64,000 nt of DNA, taken from Streptomyces sp. NBC_00691 (GTDB lineage Bacteria > Actinomycetota > Actinomycetes > Streptomycetales > Streptomycetaceae). The stretch's first letter is position 1. The number at the start of each line of letters is the position of its first letter. The notes beneath the pieces are model-generated. The model saw only the letters and a list, made by a program, of their open reading frames with translations, had not been told where the DNA came from and did not search any database. Of the stretch, positions 30,501-37,698 are shown in pieces. The DNA lies in contig NZ_CP109007.1 in assembly GCF_036226665.1 (NCBI RefSeq), positions 6,014,001 to 6,078,000 of the forward strand, in the 5' to 3' direction. Position numbers and translations under genes: made by a program.

Positions 30501-30621
30501 CGTCTCCCTGGAGCCGGTGGTCGTGGCACCGCGCGGCCTGTCCGTCCTCGGCGCCACCGTCCGGCTGGCCCCGCCGCCGCCCCGCACCGACCTCGGCCCG
30601 CGCAGCCTGCCGAGCTACTGA
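27502..30621 (+). CDS. PatA-like protein lysine acetyltransferase (GNAT + acyl-CoA-synthetase-like)
   Basis: A 1039-aa fusion. Residues ~15-190 are a GNAT domain (acetyl-CoA loop VQDAHQGRGVASALLEHIA; EVLPANNKMIKVFTDAGY). Next come the CoA-binding Rossmann and ligase-like domains of NDP-forming acyl-CoA synthetases (LTPRSVAVVGAGRAPGGVGR; GPNAFGIINTAADVRLN; LFTQSGAIGIALL) and a C-terminal ATP-grasp part (ELLARYGIAALPTQP; GYPVALKTTAPHLRHRPDLGG). An N-terminal GNAT is the order reported for S. lividans PatA, which acetylates and inactivates acetyl-CoA synthetase. Where active synthetases have a catalytic SHTGS-type loop, this protein reads GARHSGSAPPGHRVP, so synthetase activity is doubtful. About 125 Pro/Ala/Gly-rich residues (nt ~29386-29757) separate the ligase and ATP-grasp parts. 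Confidence 0.88.
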   Translation: MQSASDQLPEHDYPDHWEADVVLRDGGTARIRPITADDADRLVSFYEQVSDESKYYRFFAPYPRLSAKDVHRFTHHDFVDRVGLAATVGGEFIATVRYDRIDDRGLPASAPADEAEVAFLVQDAHQGRGVASALLEHIAAVARERDIRRFAAEVLPANNKMIKVFTDAGYTQKRSFEDGSVRLHLDLEPTDRSLAVQRAREQRAEARSVQRLLTPRSVAVVGAGRAPGGVGRTVLRNLLGAGFTGRVYAVNAALAENDGSVTFDGVPAHPSVAAIGEPVDLAIVAVPAERVPEVVADCGEHGVQGLVVLSAGYAESGADGRERQRQLVRQARSYGMRIIGPNAFGIINTAADVRLNASLAPQMPAAGRIGLFTQSGAIGIALLAGLHRRGAGLSSFISAGNRADVSGNDFLQHWYDDPGTDVVLLYLESIGNPRKFTRLARRTAAVKPVVVVKGARHSGSAPPGHRVPVTRIPHATVSALLRQAGVIRVDTVTELVDAGLLLAAQPLPAGPRVAILGNSESLGLLTYDACLTEGLRPLRPLDLTTAAEPADFRDALVAALADETSDAVVVNAIPWVGENGATEFGDGEVLAASLREAVASAQAPTKPVVVVHVEMGGLAEALAVATSTRPAAPGRGGAAAAPGSRPAAGLPAGPVAGPTRPPAAPSGRPGSGPLGLRPEARTAGPGPSGPGTGGGIVSAPGDQGTTPAAAAQAFATGPGAVPADEHQASASGVEAADGDPAAAPVAVPPATIPSYPAAERAVRALAEAVRYGQWRRQAADPGRVPEYDDIDEAGAAALIERVLGAGDADPRGVTLDTAQAGELLARYGIAALPTQPAPTPDAAVEAAGRLGYPVALKTTAPHLRHRPDLGGVRLDLASEEQLRTAYSELTAALGKPEELQPVVQAMVPRGVDTVVRSAIDPAVGAVLSFGLAGAASELLGDTAHRLVPATDRDVADLVRSLRTAPLLFGWRGSAPVDTPALEEVLLRVSRLVDDHPEVVAVSLEPVVVAPRGLSVLGATVRLAPPPPRTDLGPRSLPSY

Positions 30622-30661
30622 AGGGCCTGAGGGGGCCCCACAGCCCCGTAGGATGGATTCC

Positions 30662-31258
30662 ATGGCGAAGACCGGTACGACGACCCAGGGGCTGCGCGCG
30701 GCGATCGAGCGCAGCGGCTACTACCCGGCCCTCGTGGCCGAGGCGGTGGAGGCCGCCGTCGGCGGCGAGGCCGTCGCGTCGTACGTCGTGCACCAGGAGA
30801 CCACGTTCGACGCCAACGAGGTCCGGCGCCATGTCACCGTCCTCGTCCTGACGCCGCACCGCTTCATCGTCAGCCACACCGACGAGCAGGCCGCCGACAC
30901 CAGCTCCCCGACGCCGTACGCCACGACGTCCACCGAGTCCGTGAAGCTCGACCGGATCTCGTCCGTCGTCGTCAGCCGGGTCGTCGCCAACCCGGAGTCG
31001 TACACCCCGGGCACGCTGCCCCGCGAGGTGGTCCTCACCATCGGCTGGGGTGCCGTCTCCCGCATCGACCTGGAGCCCGCCGCCTGCGGCGACGCCAACT
31101 GCGACGCCGACCACGGCTACACGGGCAACGCCACCGCCGACGACCTCAGCCTCCGGGTGAGCGAGGCCGGGGACGGCCCGGACACCGTCCGGCAGACCCT
31201 CGTCTTCGCCCAGGCCCTGTCCGAAGCCATCGCGGCCACCGCCGCGCCCACCCGCTGA
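30662..31258 (+). CDS. DUF5998 family protein
   Basis: A 198-aa actinobacterial protein of unknown function. It begins MAKTGTTTQGLRAAIERSGYYPALV. Mid-sequence features are HRFIVSHTDEQ and REVVLTIGWGAVSRIDLEPAACG with a nearby Cys (GDANCDADHGYTG), which might bind a metal. No signal peptide or membrane helix is seen. ATG 30662 is preferred over ATG 30653 because AGGATGG then lies at good spacing. The stop overlaps the next start by one base (TGATG), so it is co-transcribed with the phosphodiesterase-like gene. Confidence 0.75.
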   Translation: MAKTGTTTQGLRAAIERSGYYPALVAEAVEAAVGGEAVASYVVHQETTFDANEVRRHVTVLVLTPHRFIVSHTDEQAADTSSPTPYATTSTESVKLDRISSVVVSRVVANPESYTPGTLPREVVLTIGWGAVSRIDLEPAACGDANCDADHGYTGNATADDLSLRVSEAGDGPDTVRQTLVFAQALSEAIAATAAPTR

Positions 31259-32463
31259 TGGCGCAGCCGACCGCCGTGACGCACGGCTGGCCCGACGACC
31301 CGGTTCCGCTCGCCCCGGACACCGCGCCGGTCCCCGAGTACACCTTCGGCTCCCTCGGCGACGTGCTGCCGACGCTCGTCGCCGGCCAGGGCGTGCCCGG
31401 GTTCGAAGCCCGGATCGCCGAGCTCTCCCCGGCCGACCGGAACTGCGTCTTCCTGATCGACGGGCTCGGCTGGGAGCAGATCAAGGCCCACCCGGACGAG
31501 GCCCCCTATCTGACCTCGCTCCTCGGCTCCTCGCGCGGGGGCACGGGCCGCCCGGTCACCGCCGGCTTCCCCGCCACCACGGCGACCTCGCTCGCCTCGG
31601 TCGGCACCGGCCGCTACCCCGGTACGCACGGGCTGCCCGGCTACACCGTGCGCAACCCCGACACCGGCGAGCTGATGAACCAGCTGCGCTGGAAGCCGTG
31701 GACCTCGCCGCACGTCTGGCAGCCGTACCCCACCGTCTTCCGGCTCGCCCACGAGGCCGGGATCCACACCGCGCAGGTGTCCTCCCCGATCTTCGAGCAG
31801 ACCCCGCTCACCAAGGTCGCGCTGAGCGGCGGAACGTTCCACGGGCGGCTCTCCGGCGAGGAGCGCATGGACTTCGCCGCCGAGCAGCTCGGTGCCGGCG
31901 ACCGCTCGCTGGTCTACACGTACTACAGCGAACTCGACGGCGCCGGACACCGCTTCGGCATCGACTCCGACGCCTGGCGCGGCCAGCTGATGTTCGTCGA
32001 CCGGCTCGTGCAGCGGCTCGCCGAGCAGCTGCCGCCGCGCTCGGCGCTGTACGTCACGGCCGACCACGGCATGGTCGACATCCCCTTCGACGAGCAGCAC
32101 CGCATCGACTTCGACGAGGACTGGGAGCTCCGCGCGGGCGTCGCCCTCCTCGGCGGCGAAGGACGCGCCCGGCACGTCTACGCCGTGCCCGGCGCCGAGG
32201 CGGACGTCCTCACCTGCTGGCGCGAGGTGATCGGCGAGCAGTTCTGGGTCGCGAGCCGCGACGAGGCCATCTCGCTCGGCTGGTTCGGGGACGAGATCGA
32301 CGAGCGCGTGTACGGGCGGATCGGCGACGTCGTCGCCGCGGCCCACGACGACGTGGCGATCACCGCCTCCGTGAACGAGCCCCACGAGTCCGCGATGGTC
32401 GGCATGCACGGGTCCATGACCCCCGCGGAGCAGCTCGTCCCGCTGCTCGAAGTCCGCTCCTGA
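31258..32463 (+). CDS. Alkaline phosphatase superfamily protein (nucleotide pyrophosphatase-like)
   Basis: A 401-aa metallo-phosphodiesterase-like protein. It has the metal site Asp in CVFLIDGLGWEQIK (~62-75), the nucleophile Thr in GFPATTATSLASVGTGRYPGTHG (~102-124), TYYSELDGAGHRFG (~221-234, Asp/His ligands) and ADHGMVDIP (~265-273, Asp/His). These are the family's two-metal residues in the right order. No signal peptide is evident, so it probably acts in the cytoplasm. The substrate is unknown. It starts one base before the end of the DUF5998 gene, and thymidine kinase follows after 59 nt. Confidence 0.85.
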   Translation: MAQPTAVTHGWPDDPVPLAPDTAPVPEYTFGSLGDVLPTLVAGQGVPGFEARIAELSPADRNCVFLIDGLGWEQIKAHPDEAPYLTSLLGSSRGGTGRPVTAGFPATTATSLASVGTGRYPGTHGLPGYTVRNPDTGELMNQLRWKPWTSPHVWQPYPTVFRLAHEAGIHTAQVSSPIFEQTPLTKVALSGGTFHGRLSGEERMDFAAEQLGAGDRSLVYTYYSELDGAGHRFGIDSDAWRGQLMFVDRLVQRLAEQLPPRSALYVTADHGMVDIPFDEQHRIDFDEDWELRAGVALLGGEGRARHVYAVPGAEADVLTCWREVIGEQFWVASRDEAISLGWFGDEIDERVYGRIGDVVAAAHDDVAITASVNEPHESAMVGMHGSMTPAEQLVPLLEVRS

Positions 32464-32522
32464 ACCCTCCGGACATCCCGGACCCCTTCCTCCTCCCTGA
32501 CCTGAAAGGTCCCCGTCCCGTC

Positions 32523-33170
32523 ATGCCCGAGCTGGTCTTCTTCTCCGGAACCATGGATTGCGGGAAGAGCACCCTGGCACTCCAGATCGCCCACAACCGT
32601 GACGCGCGAGGGCTGCAGGGCGTGATCTTCACCCGTGACGACCGGGCGGGCGAGGGCAAGCTCTCCTCGCGGCTCGGCCTGGTGACGGAGGCGGTCGAGG
32701 CGCCGCAGGGCATGGACCTGTACGCGTATCTCGTCGCCCAGCTCTCCCAGGGCGGCAAGGCCGACTACGTGATCGTCGACGAGGCCCAGTTCCTCGCCCC
32801 CGAGCAGATCGACCAGCTCGCCCGGGTCGTCGACGACCTCGGTCTCGACGTCTTCGCCTTCGGCATCACCACCGACTTCCGGACCAAGCTCTTCCCCGGC
32901 TCGCAGCGGCTCATCGAGCTGGCGGACCGCATCGAGCAGCTCCAGGTCGAGGCGCTCTGCTGGTGCGGCGCCCGCGCCACGCACAACGCCCGCACGGTGG
33001 GCGGCGAGATGGTCGTCGAGGGCGAGCAGGTCGTCGTCGGCGATGTGAACCGCCCCGCAGAGGAGATCGGTTACGAGGTGCTCTGCCGCCGCCATCACCG
33101 GCGCCGGATGACCTCCGCCTCCGCCCGGGCGGGGGCCCTCTCCCCGGACGTGCTGCCGGTCACCGGCTGA
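32523..33170 (+). CDS. tdk: Thymidine kinase
   Basis: A 215-aa type II thymidine kinase. The P-loop is FFSGTMDCGKSTLALQ (~6-21) and the Walker B-like segment VIVDEAQFL carries the catalytic Glu. The lasso region with the zinc-binding Cys pair CWCGARATHNAR and a later CRRHH is present. The nucleotide-lid motif is GEQVVVGDVNRPAEEIGYEVLC. It salvages thymidine to dTMP using ATP. ATG 32523 follows a GAAAGG. This is the last gene that looks like conserved core chromosome before the peptide cluster. Confidence 0.92.
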   Translation: MPELVFFSGTMDCGKSTLALQIAHNRDARGLQGVIFTRDDRAGEGKLSSRLGLVTEAVEAPQGMDLYAYLVAQLSQGGKADYVIVDEAQFLAPEQIDQLARVVDDLGLDVFAFGITTDFRTKLFPGSQRLIELADRIEQLQVEALCWCGARATHNARTVGGEMVVEGEQVVVGDVNRPAEEIGYEVLCRRHHRRRMTSASARAGALSPDVLPVTG

Positions 33171-33273
33171 GCCTTCGCGGGACCGGGCCCGTACGGCGGG
33201 ACCGGAGCGGGAGAGAAACGGTATCGGGGCGCCCGACTCTGGCGGAGTAGTTCTCTGCAGGAGGAGTCTTCCG

Positions 33274-33711
33274 ATGAAACATCCCCCGGACCGGATCGAC
33301 GTGGCCGAGGGGCTGCGCCACATCCTTCATGAGCTGTCCGCCATCGAGCGGTCGGTCGAGGGTGGACGCGCGGGCCTGACGGATGCCCGTACGGACGGAG
33401 AGGGGCCCTGGGACGGGCCCGAGTTCACCGTCGAGACCGTCAGCGACAACAGCATGCACACCGTGGTGGACATCAGGGCGCTGCGCGGTCCCGGCCAGCC
33501 CCTGCCCGACCGCGCCTCCGGGCCCGACGAGGAAGAGGTCGCCGCGCTGCGCGCGACCGTGCGCGCGCTGCTCGATCTGGCGGACATCGGGTCCGGGCGG
33601 GCGTGTACCACCGTGGCCCTCACCAAGCGGGGCCCACGGGTGGTCAGTTGCCGGCTGGGCGGCGGCGCGACGGTGTTCGCGCGCGAGCCGGGAGCGGGGG
33701 CGTCCGGCTGA
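33274..33711 (+). CDS. Hypothetical protein, 145 aa
   Basis: I do not recognise this family. The product is soluble, acidic, and begins MKHPPDRIDVAEGLRHILHE. It has a helical N-terminus (RHILHELSAIERSVEG), a central segment around VSDNSMHTVVDIRALRGPGQ, and a helical ALRATVRALLDLADIGSG. The C-terminal half looks like short beta strands (ACTTVALTKRGPRVVSCRLGG). There are two Cys and no signal sequence. A strong AGGAGGAG lies 8 nt before ATG 33274, so it is surely translated. It stands alone between tdk and the repeat protein, with codon use like its neighbours. Confidence 0.7.
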   Translation: MKHPPDRIDVAEGLRHILHELSAIERSVEGGRAGLTDARTDGEGPWDGPEFTVETVSDNSMHTVVDIRALRGPGQPLPDRASGPDEEEVAALRATVRALLDLADIGSGRACTTVALTKRGPRVVSCRLGGGATVFAREPGAGASG

Positions 33712-33803
33712 GGGGGATCCACGGGAGGAGAAGGGCCGCCGGGGTCGTCCACGGCCTGCCGGGCGGGCTGCGGCGGAGTGGGTCGTACCCGGGCTGACCT
33801 GGC

Positions 33804-33866
33804 GTTCCCGGGTGCGTTCCCGTGCGGTACCGAAAGGCGGTATCGGTGCGGGAACGGTCCGGGAAC
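33804..33866 (+). promoter_or_regulatory. Repeated GTTCCCG/CGGGAAC motifs before the repeat-protein gene
   Basis: GTTCCCG occurs at 33804-33810 and 33816-33822. Its complement CGGGAAC occurs at 33849-33855 and 33860-33866, the latter two at an exact 11-nt period. Heptamers at 11-nt spacing are the usual layout of SARP/AfsR binding sites. The second pair lies 66-83 nt upstream of ATG 33932. The same heptamers form an inverted repeat upstream of the AfsR-like regulator gene (37571-37591). Confidence 0.5.
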
Positions 33867-33931
33867 GGGTCGCCGGAGAGTACGTGGTGTCGGGAAGCAG
33901 AACCGGATAAACCACGTAAAGGGGATACGCC

Positions 33932-34348
33932 ATGGGACGCAAGTCGACTGGACTCGCCGGGATCGTCGTCGTCGCCGCCCTCGCCCTCGGGTTCGGGGCC
34001 ACGATGGAGGCCGGTCACGAGCAGAGCCGCCCGGTCGGCGTGCAGGTCCAGGCCGACGACCAGGGTCCGACGGTCATCGGTAAGGGCGGGGTCGTCCAGG
34101 CGGGTGCCACGGACGACCAGGGTCCGACCGTGATCGGCAAGGGTGGCGTGGTCCAGGCCGGCGCGACCGACGACCAGGGCCCGACGGTGATCGGCAAGGG
34201 TGGCGTGGTCCAAGCCGGTGCCACCGACGACCAGGGCCCGACCGTCATCGGTTCCCGGATCGTCCAGGCCGGTGCCACCGACGACCAGGGCCCGACCGTC
34301 ATCGGCAAGGGCGCGCCCGCGGCCGGTCTGACCGTCTTCGCCGCCTGA
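33932..34348 (+). CDS. Exported protein with five 19-residue repeats
   Basis: A 138-aa protein that I cannot place in a family. Residues 4-27 (KSTGLAGIVVVAALALGFGA) look like a signal peptide or membrane anchor. From residue 42 the unit DDQGPTVIGKGGVVQAGAT recurs, starting at residues 42, 61, 80, 99 and 117. Three copies are perfect, the fourth reads GSRIVQ and is one residue shorter, and the fifth is cut after GKG. The DNA copies differ mostly at silent positions, so the peptide sequence is being kept. Alternating V-I/V-V strands separated by G-K-G-G and A-G-A-T-D-D turns suggest a stacked beta or amyloid-like structure. A multi-core precursor peptide or an AfsS-like regulator are other options. 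The upstream box is AAAGGGG. It converges on the SARP gene. Confidence 0.75.
   Translation: MGRKSTGLAGIVVVAALALGFGATMEAGHEQSRPVGVQVQADDQGPTVIGKGGVVQAGATDDQGPTVIGKGGVVQAGATDDQGPTVIGKGGVVQAGATDDQGPTVIGSRIVQAGATDDQGPTVIGKGAPAAGLTVFAA
34055..34309 (+). repeat. 57-nt coding tandem repeat
   Basis: Five in-frame units of 57 nt (one of 54 nt) encode the 19-residue repeats. Units differ at third codon positions, for example GGTCCGACGGTC, GGTCCGACCGTG, GGCCCGACGGTG and GGCCCGACCGTC for the same G-P-T-V. Confidence 0.9.
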
Positions 34349-34455
34349 TTCCCGCTCCGTGCCCCGGCCCCGTCGGCTCCGTCCGCCGCGCGGGCCGCGA
34401 GCGTACGCAGGCCGTGAGAGCCGCGCAGCCAGGCCAGATGAGCCGCGACGTCACC

Positions 34456-37400
34456 TCAGCTACGACGGTGCTCCGCCGGAACGCCCATCTCGCCGAAGAG
34501 GTCCTCCGCCGAGCGCTCGTTGCGCGCCGCCTCCTCCGAGAGACCGAGGGCCGCCTGGGCGCGGGCCATGCCGGAGAGGGCGTAGGCCATCTCGATGCGG
34601 AAGTCGAGGGAGTGCGCGACCTCGTGGGCGCTCTCGTGCAGGCCGAGCGCCGCCACATACTCCTTGCGCTTGTAGAGATAGCGGCCGACGGTGTTCTCGA
34701 CCTTCGCCCGGCGCAGTGGAGAAACGTTTGGCCCGATGGTTTCCATGGCCCGGTCGGCGTACCGGACGGCCTGCTCGTCCCGGCCCAGACGCTGGGCGAC
34801 CTCCGCGAGGAGCGCGAGGGCCAGGGCCACCTGCCCCGGGTCGCTGTTCTCGGTGCACAGTGCCCGCGCCCGCGCGAGACTCGTGTCGGCGGCCTCGTTG
34901 TCGCCGAGGCAGGCATGGGCGAACGCCAGGTCCGTGAAGGCGACCAACTTGTTCTCGTGCTGGCCGAGTTCGTCGCAGAGCGCGATCGCCCGACGGGCCG
35001 CCGACGCCGCCTCCTCGTGCCGCCCCCACTGCTCGTACAGGGTGCTGAGCAGGGTGAGGCTCTCCGCCTCCGCCCGGCTGGCGCCCAGCTCCCGCTGATG
35101 TGCGATCGACTTCTCCAGATGCGACAGCGCCTGCGGGAACCGGCCGAGCAGACTGTTCAGCTGGCCGAGGGCCCCCTCGCTGTGGGCCAGCGTCTGTACG
35201 TCACCCAGCCGTTCGGCGACGTCCCGGCCCTCCGTGGCGACCTCGATGCCCTCGGCGAAACGGCCCAGCTTCCAGCACGCCACGCCCAGGTTGGACAGGC
35301 TCACCCCCAGCAGCGGCAGTTCGCCGAGCCGGCGCGCGGCGGCCACCGCCAGGAGCCCCATCGAGCGGAACTCCTCCAACTGGCCCCGCGCACTGAGCTG
35401 GAAGGCCAGATTGCGGCTCAGGAACACGATGTGGCGGTCGTGCCCGAGCCGGTCGGCCAGGCCCACCGCCCCCAGCAGCGAGCCCTGCTCCCGGGTGAAC
35501 CACTGCTCCGCCTGCTCGCTCTCCGGGAACCGCGGCAGCCGTGCGGTCCACGCGTCCGTGTCCTCCACCGCCGCCACCCCGGTGGGAATACGGCGGCGGC
35601 CAGGGAACATCACCTGGCAGGCCGACTCCGTCGCGGCCAGGTAGTAGTCGAGCAGCCGACGGGTCGACGCGGAGTCGTCCTCGTCCGTCGCCGCCGACCT
35701 GAGGCTCTGCGCGAAGCTGCGCACAAGATCGTGGAAGGTGTACAGACCGATCTCCGGCTGCTGCAGCAGATGCACGTCCAGGAGGAGTTCGAGGAGGTCC
35801 TCGGCATCCGCCGGACCGGTCTCCAGAAGAGCGGCCGCCGCGTACACGTCGAGGTCCCCGCCGGGGTGGAGCGCCAGACTGCGGAACGCGGTCCGGCAGT
35901 CCTGCTCAAGGGCCTGGTACGACAGACGGAGGGTGGCGGCGACACTGCGCTGCCCCGAACTCAGCTCGTCCAGCCGCCGGGTCTCGTCGCGCAGCCGGTC
36001 GGCCAGGTAACGCAGCGTCCAGCGCGGTCTGTTGCGCAGTCGGGCGGTCGCGATCCGCAGCGCCAGGGGAAGATGGCCGCACAGCCGGGCCAGCTCTGCC
36101 GCCGCCTCCGGCTCCGCCGCGTACCGCCGCTCGCCCAGCGTCTCCGCCATGAGCGCCGCGCACTCCGCGGGCGACATCACGTCGATCGAGATCCACTGCG
36201 CCGAGTCCAGGTCCACCAGCCGGGCCCGGCTGGTGACGAGGACCAGGCAGCCGGGGGTGGTCGGCAGCAGCGGCCGTACGCCGTCGGCGTCGGCGGCGTT
36301 GTCGAGGAGGAGCAGCAGCCGCTTCCCGGTGACGGTCGACCGCCACAGCGCCGTACGGCCCGCGAGGTCCTCCGGGATGCGCGCGCCCGGCACACCCAGG
36401 GCACGTAAGAGGCTGTCGAGCGCTCCGCCGGCGGTCACCGGCTGCTCGCCGGGCGTGTAGCCGCGCAGGTCGATGTAGAGCTGGCCGTCGGGGAACTCGG
36501 AGGCCAGCGAGTGCGCCGCGTGCACGGCGAGGGAGGTCTTGCCGCTGCCGCCCATGCCGTCCAGGGCCACGATCCGGGAATGACGCGCGCAGTCCCGGCC
36601 GGCCGAGTCGAGCAGCTCCCGCAGCTCGTCGCCGCGGCCGGTGAAGTCCGCCAGGTCGTACGGCAGGGTGCACGGGGCCTCGGTGGGCGCCGTCTCCGAC
36701 GGGGCGACCGGGGCCGCGACGGGCGGGGGAGCGGGGGCGGCGAGTTCGGGGCTGTCGCGCAGGATCCCCTCGTACACCTTGGTCAGCCGGGGGCCCGGGT
36801 CGACGCCCAGCTCCTCCACCAGGAGCTCGCGCACCCGGCTGTACTCCTCCAGGGCCTCGGCCTGCCGGCCCGAGCGGTACAGGGCGAGCATCAACTGGGC
36901 GCGCAGTGATTCGTGCAGGGGGTGGGCCTGCACCAGGTCCCGGAGATCGACGACGAGTTCCGCCGTCTCGCCGAGACCGAGGCGGAGGTCGAAGAGCTGC
37001 TCCGCCGCCGCGAGCCTGCGTTCCTCGAGCGCGGTGGCCGCCGCCTCGATCACGGGGCCGCCCGCCCCCGACAGGATGGGACCCCGCCAGAGGCCGAGGG
37101 CCCGGCGCAGCGCCTCCACCGCGTCGACCGTCCGGCCCTCGCCCGGGGCGTCCCGGGCCTTTTTCACAAGTCCTGCGAACTCCGTCAGGTCGAGCTGCTC
37201 CGGAGCGAGCACGACGCGGTATCCGGGGCCGTCGGTGACGATGACCTCGCTGCCCGCGGGGATGCGCCGACGCAGGTCCGCGACCGCCTTGCGGACCTGG
37301 TGCGAGGCGGTCGCCGGCGGGTCCTCGGCCCAGGCCGACTCCACGAGCCGGCCGATCGTCAGCACCCGTCCGGGCTCCAGGAGCAGCGTACCGAGCACGC

Positions 37401-37503
37401 GTTCCTGGATGAGGCCCCCGAGCCTCAGCCGGGAGCCGTCGGCCCAGCCCTCCAGAGGGCCCAGCACGTTGAATCTCAGCCCTTGCTCCTCGGCATCGGT
37501 CAT
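34456..37503 (-). CDS. AfsR-like SARP regulator (SARP-BTAD-NB-ARC-TPR)
   Basis: A 1015-aa activator. Residues ~8-100 are the OmpR-type DNA-binding domain of SARPs (LRFNVLGPLEGW; GGLIQERVLGTLLLEPGRVL; SHQVRKAVADLRRRI). The bacterial transcriptional activation domain follows (~105-255; LHESLRAQLMLALYRSGRQAEALEEY). The NB-ARC ATPase has P-loop GMGGSGKTSLAVHAAH (~308) and Walker B RLLLLLDNAADADG. The C-terminal third consists of TPR-like helices. Codon 366 is TTA (complement of 36406-36408), the rare bldA-read Leu codon. It is divergent from the XRE regulator and sits at the edge of the peptide cluster, so it is the best candidate for pathway activator. Confidence 0.9.
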   Translation of the reverse strand: MTDAEEQGLRFNVLGPLEGWADGSRLRLGGLIQERVLGTLLLEPGRVLTIGRLVESAWAEDPPATASHQVRKAVADLRRRIPAGSEVIVTDGPGYRVVLAPEQLDLTEFAGLVKKARDAPGEGRTVDAVEALRRALGLWRGPILSGAGGPVIEAAATALEERRLAAAEQLFDLRLGLGETAELVVDLRDLVQAHPLHESLRAQLMLALYRSGRQAEALEEYSRVRELLVEELGVDPGPRLTKVYEGILRDSPELAAPAPPPVAAPVAPSETAPTEAPCTLPYDLADFTGRGDELRELLDSAGRDCARHSRIVALDGMGGSGKTSLAVHAAHSLASEFPDGQLYIDLRGYTPGEQPVTAGGALDSLLRALGVPGARIPEDLAGRTALWRSTVTGKRLLLLLDNAADADGVRPLLPTTPGCLVLVTSRARLVDLDSAQWISIDVMSPAECAALMAETLGERRYAAEPEAAAELARLCGHLPLALRIATARLRNRPRWTLRYLADRLRDETRRLDELSSGQRSVAATLRLSYQALEQDCRTAFRSLALHPGGDLDVYAAAALLETGPADAEDLLELLLDVHLLQQPEIGLYTFHDLVRSFAQSLRSAATDEDDSASTRRLLDYYLAATESACQVMFPGRRRIPTGVAAVEDTDAWTARLPRFPESEQAEQWFTREQGSLLGAVGLADRLGHDRHIVFLSRNLAFQLSARGQLEEFRSMGLLAVAAARRLGELPLLGVSLSNLGVACWKLGRFAEGIEVATEGRDVAERLGDVQTLAHSEGALGQLNSLLGRFPQALSHLEKSIAHQRELGASRAEAESLTLLSTLYEQWGRHEEAASAARRAIALCDELGQHENKLVAFTDLAFAHACLGDNEAADTSLARARALCTENSDPGQVALALALLAEVAQRLGRDEQAVRYADRAMETIGPNVSPLRRAKVENTVGRYLYKRKEYVAALGLHESAHEVAHSLDFRIEMAYALSGMARAQAALGLSEEAARNERSAEDLFGEMGVPAEHRRS

Positions 37504-37570
37504 GTGCCGCGAGCACCCCCCCAGGTCTCCCGCCCACGCCCTCGGCGTCGGTGTTTGCGGATCCTAGCCC

Positions 37571-37591
37571 GTTCCCGTGACCCCCGGGAAC
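37571..37591. promoter_or_regulatory. Inverted repeat in the divergent regulator promoter
   Basis: GTTCCCG (37571-37577), seven bases, then CGGGAAC (37585-37591): a perfect 7-bp inverted repeat 68-88 nt upstream of the SARP gene and ~110 nt before the XRE gene. The same heptamers recur before the repeat-protein gene, so both promoters may share one regulator. Confidence 0.5.
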
Positions 37592-37698
37592 GAGGCGGTA
37601 CGGGATCGGTAATCGGCCCCGGCACCGTATGACCCACGAGGCCGACTCCTTCACGGCCCTCGCGACTGAGGACCCCCCATGCAGCAAGGAGACTGGTC

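Noticed and set aside
34055..34309. Regular 57-nt repeats as a CRISPR array
   Set aside because: The repeats are contiguous, in frame and coding, with no spacers and no cas genes nearby.
34349..34455. Terminator between the repeat-protein gene and the SARP gene
   Set aside because: The 107-nt convergent gap has no strong inverted repeat comparable to the others in the window.
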